Source: Arthrobacter_D sp015752045 (GTDB taxonomy: Bacteria > Actinomycetota > Actinomycetes > Actinomycetales > Micrococcaceae). Taken from it: a DNA stretch of 64,000 bases. The notes beneath the pieces are model-generated. The model made no database searches. It had not been told where the DNA came from and saw only the letters and a list, made by a program, of their open reading frames with translations. How positions within the stretch are numbered: the stretch's first letter is position 1; every line of letters begins with the position of its first letter. Both the position numbers and the translations under genes were made by a program. The DNA lies in contig NZ_JADOUS010000002.1 in assembly GCF_015752045.1 (NCBI RefSeq), positions 1-64,000 of the forward strand. Direction: 5' to 3'. Below, in pieces: positions 57,554-64,000 of the stretch.

Positions 57554-60469
57554 CTACCTGCCGGTGAGGTTCCAGGCGTCGGTATTCCCGTCGTCGTCGC
57601 CCCCGTCCGGGCTCCCGGACGCGTCGTCGCCGTCGTAGTAGTCGACCGCCTGTGCCCGGGAGGCGAGATCGTCGGCGACGAGGTCGATCGGCGCGTGGGG
57701 CTGGGCCTGGGCCGGCCGGGGAGCGGGCGGCTCGTCCCCGCGCATGGCGGCGAGCACGGGGGCGAGGTCGTCGGGCTTGACCAGCACGTCGCGCGCCTTG
57801 GACCCCTCGGACGGGCCGACCACGCCTCGCGACTCGAGGAGGTCCATGAGGCGCCCGGCCTTCGCGAACCCGACGCGGAGCTTGCGCTGCAGCATCGACG
57901 TCGACCCGAACTGGGTCGTGACCACGAGCTCGGTGGCCTGGAGCAGGACCTCGAGGTCGTCCCCGATGTCGTCGTCGATCTGCTTCTTCGGCGCTTCGAC
58001 CGCGACGTCCTCGCGGTAGACGGCCTGCAGCTGCCCCTTCACGTGCTCCACGACGCGGTGGATCTCCGACTCGGTGACCCAGGCGCCCTGCACGCGCATG
58101 GGCTTGGACGCGCCCATGGGCAGGAACAGCGCATCACCCTGGCCGATCAGCTTCTCGGCGCCCGGCTGGTCCAGCACCACGCGCGAGTCGGTGACCGAGG
58201 ACGTGGCGAACGCCATGCGGGAGGGGACGTTCGCCTTGATCAGGCCGGTGACGACGTCGACCGACGGCCGCTGCGTGGCCAGGACGAGGTGGATGCCGGC
58301 GGCACGCGCGAGCTGGGTGATGCGGACGATCGAATCCTCGACGTCGCGCGGGGCGACCATCATCAGGTCGGCGAGCTCGTCCACGATGACCAGCAGGTAC
58401 GGGTAGGGGCGCACGACGCGCTTGGACCCCTCGGGCGGGATGATCTTCCCGTTCCGGACGGCCTTGTTGAAATCGTCGATGTGCTTGTAGCCGTAGTTCG
58501 CCAGGTCGTCGTAGCGCGTGTCCATCTCGCGGACCACCCACTGCAGCGCCTCGGCGGCCTTCTTGGGACTCGTGATGATGGGCGTGATCAGGTGGGGCAC
58601 GCCCTCGTACGCCGTGAGCTCCACGCGCTTCGGGTCGACCATGACCATGCGCACCTCGTCCGGCGTCGAGCGCATGAGGATCGAGGTGATCATGGAGTTC
58701 ACGAACGAGGACTTGCCTGCACCCGTGGCGCCGGCGACGAGCAGGTGGGGCATCTTCGCGAGGTTGGCGACGACGAACCCGCCCTCCACGTCCTTGCCCA
58801 CCCCCATCACCATGGGGTGGTCCGTCTTGCGGGCGTTCCCGGAACGCAGGACGTCCCCGAGGGAGACCGTCTCGCGGTCCGTGTTCGGGATCTCGATGCC
58901 GATGGCCGACTTGCCGGGGATGGGCGAGAGGATGCGCACGTCCGAGCTGGCGACGGCGTAGGAGATGTTCTTCGACAGCGCGGTGACGCGTTCCACCTTG
59001 GTGCCCGGCGCCAGTTCGATCTCGTAGCGCGTGACGGTCGGACCGCGCGAGAATCCGGTCACCTTCGCGTCCACGTTGAACTGGTCCATCGTGTGCGTCA
59101 GGGCGGCGACGACGGCGTCGTTGGCTTCCGAGCGCTCCTTGGGCGGGGTGCCGGCGGGCAGGTAGTCCGACGGCGGCAGGGTGTACGCGACGTCGCCGGC
59201 GAGCTGCAGCTGCTCGGTGCGCTGCGGGATGGGCGTGGGCGGGACCTGCGGCGGCACCGGTGTCGACGGGACGATCAGTGCCTTCGCGGCGGGGACGACG
59301 TCGATGGCCTCCGTCGCGCCCTCGGGGGCACGCTCGGGGGCACGGTCCGGGGTGCCGATGCCCTGCGACCGCTTGAGTTCCTCGGCGGCCAGTTCCTGCC
59401 GCGTGGGGCGCCGGACCCCGGGACGGACGGCGGCCTCGGCCTCGCGGGCACGCCGCTCCTCGTCCTCGATGACGGCGCGCTCGAACGCCTCGTCGCCGAC
59501 GTACCCCTCCTCGTCGGTGTCGTGCTGGTCGTGGTCGTTCCCGGATGCCCCGGGCTTGTCCTTGCCGAACAGGCGCCGGCGGCCCTTCGGCTCGGGCTTG
59601 GCGGTGGAGCCGTGTGTCTCGTAGAGGTAGCTCTGGTCGTGGCCGTCGTCGCGCCGGGCGTCGGCGTCGTTCAGGTCCTGGCCCATCAGGTGCTCGTACA
59701 GGGTGCGCAGGCGGGCCGGGATGTGGCGGAAGGGCGTGGCCGTGACGATCAGCAGGCCGAGGAAGACCGCCGCCGCGAGCAGGACGCCCACGGGCCAGAC
59801 CGTGAGGACGCTGCTGAGCGGCCCGGCGACGAGGAACCCCGCGACGCCTCCCGCGCGCCAGAGCGCGTCGAGCCCGTCGGAGAGGCCGGGCCGGCCGCCG
59901 ACGAGGTGGGCGATGCCGGAACCGGCGAAGAGGATGACGAGCTGGCCGATGGCGATGCGGTTGTTGGCGCGATGCTGCTCCGGGTAGCGGAACAGGCGGA
60001 CGGCGCCGATGCCGAGCATGAACGGGACGAGCAGGGCCATCCAGCCGAAGGTGCCGCCGGCGCCCGCGTGCACGATGTCGGCGGCAGTGCCGCCGAGGGC
60101 CCACCACTCGACGGCGGCGACCGCGAGGGCCAGCAGGAGGAGGAAGAAGCCGGACCCGTCGCGGCGGAGCTCGCGGTCCGGGTCGACGTCGTGGCCGAAG
60201 GTGCGGACGCCGGAACCGACGACGCGCGCGGTGCCCATCCATACGGCCCTGACGGCGCGCAGGGGAAGGGCGAGCTGGTCCTCGTGCCGGGGTTCGGGGG
60301 TCACCGGGGCCTGCCGGGTCCTGGCCGGAGCGCGGCCGGCCCCCTTGGCCGGAGCCTTGGTCGGCGCCTTGGCCGGCGCCTTGCTCCGGGAGGATCCCGC
60401 GACGGCGGACGCTCCCTTGCTGCGGGTCTGGTGCTGGCCCCGCGGGGCAGGGGATGTTCGAGTGGCCAT
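57554..60469 (-). CDS. ftsK: DNA translocase FtsK
   Basis: 971 residues from ATG 60469. A Lys/Ala/Pro-rich N-terminus (about 1-60), four predicted membrane helices (about 90-240), a disordered linker (about 250-430), a RecA-like motor with Walker A GATGAGKSS, and a C-terminal gamma winged helix that reads KOPS sites. Pumps chromosomes at the division septum. The frame continues upstream over rnj but is shadow there. The ribosome binding site AGGAG is unusually close to the ATG. Confidence 0.96.
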   Translation of the reverse strand: MATRTSPAPRGQHQTRSKGASAVAGSSRSKAPAKAPTKAPAKGAGRAPARTRQAPVTPEPRHEDQLALPLRAVRAVWMGTARVVGSGVRTFGHDVDPDRELRRDGSGFFLLLLALAVAAVEWWALGGTAADIVHAGAGGTFGWMALLVPFMLGIGAVRLFRYPEQHRANNRIAIGQLVILFAGSGIAHLVGGRPGLSDGLDALWRAGGVAGFLVAGPLSSVLTVWPVGVLLAAAVFLGLLIVTATPFRHIPARLRTLYEHLMGQDLNDADARRDDGHDQSYLYETHGSTAKPEPKGRRRLFGKDKPGASGNDHDQHDTDEEGYVGDEAFERAVIEDEERRAREAEAAVRPGVRRPTRQELAAEELKRSQGIGTPDRAPERAPEGATEAIDVVPAAKALIVPSTPVPPQVPPTPIPQRTEQLQLAGDVAYTLPPSDYLPAGTPPKERSEANDAVVAALTHTMDQFNVDAKVTGFSRGPTVTRYEIELAPGTKVERVTALSKNISYAVASSDVRILSPIPGKSAIGIEIPNTDRETVSLGDVLRSGNARKTDHPMVMGVGKDVEGGFVVANLAKMPHLLVAGATGAGKSSFVNSMITSILMRSTPDEVRMVMVDPKRVELTAYEGVPHLITPIITSPKKAAEALQWVVREMDTRYDDLANYGYKHIDDFNKAVRNGKIIPPEGSKRVVRPYPYLLVIVDELADLMMVAPRDVEDSIVRITQLARAAGIHLVLATQRPSVDVVTGLIKANVPSRMAFATSSVTDSRVVLDQPGAEKLIGQGDALFLPMGASKPMRVQGAWVTESEIHRVVEHVKGQLQAVYREDVAVEAPKKQIDDDIGDDLEVLLQATELVVTTQFGSTSMLQRKLRVGFAKAGRLMDLLESRGVVGPSEGSKARDVLVKPDDLAPVLAAMRGDEPPAPRPAQAQPHAPIDLVADDLASRAQAVDYYDGDDASGSPDGGDDDGNTDAWNLTGR

Positions 60470-60543
60470 GCTCCTCACGGTACCGGACCCCGCCCCCGAT
60501 GCGTCGGATTCCCGCGGGCCGACGGCCCCCGGGCTGCCCGGTG

Positions 60544-62244
60544 TCAGGCCTCCAGGACCACCGGGATGATCATCGGGCGCCGTCGGTAGCCCCGGTTGAC
60601 CCAGGTGCCGACGATGCGCCGGACGACCTGCTGCAACTGGTACGTGGTGTGGTCCGGGGTGTTCGCCACGGCCTCTTCGAGGGCCCGTGCGATCCTGGGC
60701 TTGATCTCGTCGAACACGGCGTCGTCCTCGGCGAACCCCCGTGCGTGGATGTCCGGTCCCGAGACGATCGTCCCGGTGCTGCGGTTCACCACCGTGATGA
60801 TCGAGATGAAGCCTTCCTCCCCGAGCGTCCGCCGGTCCTTGAGGTCGGCGTCGGTGATCTCCCCCACGCTGGAGCCGTCCACGTACACGTAGCCGCACTC
60901 GACGGCTCCCACCACGCGCGCCCTGCCGTCCACGAGGTCGACGACCGAGCCGTCCTCGGTGATCAGGACGTTCGACGCCGGGACGCCCGTCTGCTGCGCC
61001 AGCTTCCCGTTGGCGATGAGGTGCCGGATCTCGCCGTGCACGGGCATGACGTTCCGTGGCCGCAGGATGTTGTAGCAGTAGAGGAGCTCGCCGGCCGCGG
61101 CGTGGCCGGACACGTGCACCTTCGCGTTGCCCTTGTGGATGACGTCGGCGCCGAGCTTCATGAGCCCGTTGATGACGCGGTACACGGCGTTCTCGTTGCC
61201 GGGGATGAGCGAGGAGGCCAGGATCACGGTGTCGCCCTTGCCGACCGTGATGCGGTGGTCGCCGTTGGCCATGCGGGACAGCGCAGCCATGGGTTCGCCC
61301 TGCGAGCCGGTGGACATGAGGACCACGCGGTCGTCCGGCAGGTCGTCGACGTTCTTGATGTCCACCAGGATGCCGTCCGGCACCTTCAGGTAGCCGAGTT
61401 TCGCGGCGATCGCCATGTTGCGCACCATGGACCGCCCGGCGAAGCACACGAAGCGGCCGTGGGCGTGGGCGGCGTCGAGGACCTGCTGGACGCGGTGTAC
61501 GTGGGAGGAGAAGGAGGCGACGATGATGCGCTTCCGGACCTGCCCGAAGAGGTTCTCGAGGACGGGACCGATCTCCCGTTCCGCCGTCGTGAAACCCGGG
61601 ACGTCGGCGTTCGTGGAGTCGACCATGAACAGGTCGACGCCCTCTTCACCGAGGCGTGCGAAGGCCCGCAGGTCGGTGATCCGCCCGTCGAGCGGTAGCT
61701 GGTCCATCTTGAAGTCGCCCGTGTGCAGGACGTTGCCGGCCTCGGTCCGGATGAACACCGCGAGGGCGTCCGGGATGGAGTGGTTGACGGCGACGAACTC
61801 GCACTCGAACGGCCCGAGCTGCTCGATCTGCCCCTCGGACACGGTGAGGGTGGACGGGTGGATCCGGTGTTCCTGGAGCTTCGCCTCGATGAGGGCGAGG
61901 GTCAGCTGCGAGCCGATGAGGGGGATGTCGGCCCTCAGGCGGAGGAGGTACGGCACCGCTCCGATGTGGTCCTCGTGGCCGTGCGTGAGCACCAGGCCGA
62001 CGACGTCGTCGAGCCGGTCCTCGAGATAGGAGAAGTCGGGCAGGATCAGGTCCACGCCGGGTTGGGTCTCCTCGGGGAACAGCACGCCGCAGTCGACGAT
62101 CAGCAGCTTGCCGCCGATCTCGAACACCGCCATGTTCCGGCCGATCTCGCCCAGCCCGCCGAGCGGGACGATCCGCAGCGTGCCCGGCTCCAGCGTCGGC
62201 GGCAGGGCCCTCAGGGCAGGACCGACGCCGGCCGCGTCACTCAT
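60544..62244 (-). CDS. rnj: Ribonuclease J
   Basis: 566 residues from ATG 62244, which overlaps the dapA stop by 4 bases. Metallo-beta-lactamase zinc motif THGHEDHIGA, beta-CASP domain with SFSSHVHRVQQVLDAA and HVSGHAAAGE, and a C-terminal part. 5'-3' exonuclease and endonuclease in mRNA decay and rRNA maturation. Confidence 0.96.
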   Translation of the reverse strand: MSDAAGVGPALRALPPTLEPGTLRIVPLGGLGEIGRNMAVFEIGGKLLIVDCGVLFPEETQPGVDLILPDFSYLEDRLDDVVGLVLTHGHEDHIGAVPYLLRLRADIPLIGSQLTLALIEAKLQEHRIHPSTLTVSEGQIEQLGPFECEFVAVNHSIPDALAVFIRTEAGNVLHTGDFKMDQLPLDGRITDLRAFARLGEEGVDLFMVDSTNADVPGFTTAEREIGPVLENLFGQVRKRIIVASFSSHVHRVQQVLDAAHAHGRFVCFAGRSMVRNMAIAAKLGYLKVPDGILVDIKNVDDLPDDRVVLMSTGSQGEPMAALSRMANGDHRITVGKGDTVILASSLIPGNENAVYRVINGLMKLGADVIHKGNAKVHVSGHAAAGELLYCYNILRPRNVMPVHGEIRHLIANGKLAQQTGVPASNVLITEDGSVVDLVDGRARVVGAVECGYVYVDGSSVGEITDADLKDRRTLGEEGFISIITVVNRSTGTIVSGPDIHARGFAEDDAVFDEIKPRIARALEEAVANTPDHTTYQLQQVVRRIVGTWVNRGYRRRPMIIPVVLEA

Positions 62245-63179
62245 GGCCGGGCGATCCGGCGTGTCTCCGGGGACCCGATGTCCCATCCTGCCTCGGCCAG
62301 GTCGGCGAGGACCGGCTCCAGCTCGCTCTCGTCCGGTTCGACGAGGGGCAGGCGCACCACGGCGTTCGCGAGCACTCCCTGCAGGCGCAGGATCTGCTTG
62401 GCCGAGACCGCACCCGGGATGTGGGTCATCACGGCGCGCACCACGGGGTCGAGCTCGAAGTGGACCCGGCGGGCCTCCTCGAAGTCGCCTGCCGCGGCGG
62501 CGTCGACCAGCGCACGGAAGGCGATCGTGGCGACCTGGGCGCTGACGCTCACGACCCCGACGGCACCTGCGGCCATCCATGGCAGGGTGAGGCCGTCGTC
62601 GCCCGAGTAGACGTCCAGATCGGTGGAGGCGAGTACCCGCGTGACGGCGGCGAAGTCCGCCTTCGCGTCCTTCAGCGCTCCGATCCGGGGGTTGTCGGCC
62701 AGGCGGAGCATCGTCTCGGTGGTGATGGGGATGGAGGACCGGCCGGGGATGTCGTAGACCATGATCGGCAGGTCGCTCGCCTCGGAGACGGCCGTGAAGT
62801 GGGCCAGCACACCGGACTGCGTGGGCTTGTTGTAGTAGGGCGTCACGACGAGCTGCGCGTGGGCTCCGGCTCGCTCGGCGCGGCGTGCCATCTCCACCGA
62901 GTGCGAGGTGTGGTTCGTGCCCGTACCGGCGATCACGCGGGCGCGGTCCCCCACGGTCTCGACGACGACGCGGTAGAGGTCCTCCTTCTCGGAGTCCTCG
63001 AGCGTCGAGGTCTCCCCCGTCGTGCCGGAGACGACCAGGCCGTCACAGCCGTCGTCGACGAGCTTCGCGGCGAGGGCGGCGGTGGCATCGAAGTCGACGC
63101 TGCCGTCGGCGGTGAAGGGCGTGACCATGGCGGCCACGAGCGAACCGAACGGGAGGATGCGGGAGGGGGTTTCAGCCAT
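62241..63179 (-). CDS. dapA: 4-hydroxy-tetrahydrodipicolinate synthase
   Basis: 312 residues from ATG 63179. TIM barrel with GTTGETSTL, VVTPYYNKPTQSG (catalytic Tyr) and the Schiff-base lysine in IGALKDAKAD. First step of the lysine/diaminopimelate branch. Upstream of rnj as in many actinobacteria. Confidence 0.96.
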   Translation of the reverse strand: MAETPSRILPFGSLVAAMVTPFTADGSVDFDATAALAAKLVDDGCDGLVVSGTTGETSTLEDSEKEDLYRVVVETVGDRARVIAGTGTNHTSHSVEMARRAERAGAHAQLVVTPYYNKPTQSGVLAHFTAVSEASDLPIMVYDIPGRSSIPITTETMLRLADNPRIGALKDAKADFAAVTRVLASTDLDVYSGDDGLTLPWMAAGAVGVVSVSAQVATIAFRALVDAAAAGDFEEARRVHFELDPVVRAVMTHIPGAVSAKQILRLQGVLANAVVRLPLVEPDESELEPVLADLAEAGWDIGSPETRRIARP

Positions 63180-63285
63180 GGGTAAAACGTTACCCGCTCG
63201 GGCGGGAGCCGGTGGGACCGGGCGCAGACTCCGCCGCCGCCCGGTCCCGCCGGGGAGGCGAAGGTGCCTGTGGGACCATGGCTGG

Positions 63286-64000
63286 ATGCACACGAAGTCC
63301 GCGCCCCGCCGCCTGACCGGGATCGATGCGGCGCGCGGCGTGGCCCTCTTCGGCATGATGAGCACCCACATCCTGCCCCTCTACGCCCCGGGTACCACGG
63401 AGGCCACCTGGACCGCGCTGGTGTTCTCGGGCCGCGCGTCCGGCCTGTTCGCCGTCGTCGCGGGCATCGGCCTGGCCCTGCTGACGGGAGGACGCTTCCC
63501 CCACCGGGACCGGACGCTCTCCGCCGACCGCACGGGCATCGCGGTCCGCGCCGTCGTGATCGCCCTGATCGGGCTCGTCCTCGGCGGTGTCGAGACGAAC
63601 ATCGCGATCATCCTGGTCCACTACGGCGTGCTGTTCCTCCTGGCGCTGCCCTTCGTGGGGCTGCGGCTGCGGGCGCTCGCGGCGTGGACGGCCGGCTGGC
63701 TGCTGGTCGCTCCGGTGGCCGCCTATCTCCTGCGACCCTTGGTGGCCGCGGCCGTGGACCCGCCCTCTGTCGGGGGCAACCCCGTCTTCGAGCACATCCT
63801 CGAGCCGGGCACGCTCGCCGCGGACCTCTTCCTGACCGGGTACTACCCGGTGCTGCAGTGGCTCGGCTTCATCCTCGTGGGGCTCGTGATCGGGCGGCTG
63901 GACCTGTCCCGGCTCGGCGTGCAGCTGGGGCTCCTCGGCGCGGGCGTGCTCGCCGCGGTCGGGGCCAGGCTGCTCAGCGCGGAACTCCTCGGGCAGGGCG
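63286..64000 (+). CDS. DUF418/HGSNAT-like multi-pass membrane protein, truncated by the window edge
   Basis: The open frame runs from ATG 63286 past the right edge, 238 codons seen. N-terminal RRLTGIDAARGVALFGMMSTHILPL is the DUF418/DUF1624 signature (acyltransferase-like membrane proteins). At least five hydrophobic segments follow. Function unknown; the domain suggests an acetyltransferase-like or transport role. Divergent from dapA. Confidence 0.8.
   Translation, partial: MHTKSAPRRLTGIDAARGVALFGMMSTHILPLYAPGTTEATWTALVFSGRASGLFAVVAGIGLALLTGGRFPHRDRTLSADRTGIAVRAVVIALIGLVLGGVETNIAIILVHYGVLFLLALPFVGLRLRALAAWTAGWLLVAPVAAYLLRPLVAAAVDPPSVGGNPVFEHILEPGTLAADLFLTGYYPVLQWLGFILVGLVIGRLDLSRLGVQLGLLGAGVLAAVGARLLSAELLGQG

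Noticed and set aside
57695..60589. 964-codon plus-strand frame opposite ftsK
   Set aside because: Shadow of ftsK; no recognisable domain.

Overview
The window is a high-G+C actinobacterial chromosome segment. Protein sequences and gene order point to the Micrococcaceae, Arthrobacter-like. The supporting order is argCJBDFRGH, hisC/hisB/hisH/priA, lexA with a divergent LysM gene, dinG-hflX, dapF-miaA-miaB-recX-recA, and clgR-cinA-pgsA-ftsK-rnj-dapA. Genus assignment is inference from gene content. I see no prophage, CRISPR array, insertion sequence or tRNA gene, and almost everything is core genome.

Layout. 1-470: promoter and leader of an rRNA operon that leaves the window at the left edge (minus strand). 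470-9480: tyrS, a HelD-type RNA polymerase recycling helicase, apt, a base-repair group (mpg, Ada-like/AlkA fusion, ogt) and an ABC exporter. 9480-11490: poorly conserved stretch with a probable gene remnant, a GAF-ANTAR regulator and a small membrane protein. 11600-20440: arginine biosynthesis cluster with a pair of ArgR boxes in front of argC. 20460-24050: YCII and VOC proteins, a quinone oxidoreductase and a DUF222/HNH protein. 24360-28000: pheST. 28190-33610: a small HEXXH protein, pyroglutamyl peptidase, an SOS-boxed radical SAM protein, a NUDIX hydrolase, an MFS transporter and a TrmH-family methyltransferase. 33650-35770: infC-rpmI-rplT with a structured leader. 35860-42990: DUF1844, MFS, SseB and histidine genes. 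43060-49110: SOS control region (LysM gene/lexA), dinG, hflX, a methyltransferase. 49150-56240: dapF, miaA, miaB, recX, recA, DUF3046, a MarR regulator, clgR. 56460-64000: cinA, pgsA, ftsK, rnj, dapA and the start of a DUF418-like membrane protein.

How the genes work together. DNA damage is the main theme. Alkylation repair genes sit together near the left end. LexA and its boxes control at least the divergent LysM gene and lexA itself, and by sequence very probably also the radical SAM gene at 29404. The recA-recX pair lies further on. Arginine genes form one mostly overlapping operon with their own repressor. Translation genes (pheST, infC-rpmI-rplT, miaA/miaB, hflX, tyrS, rnj) make up much of the rest.

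I found no clearly new multi-gene system. The best leads are the SOS-boxed, apparently leaderless radical SAM gene whose product ends in a clamp-binding-like motif, the attenuator-like leader and ATT start of infC, and a large low-complexity insertion inside the ATPase domain of the ABC exporter. Start codons were reassigned wherever overlaps, ribosome binding sites or family N-termini argued for it.
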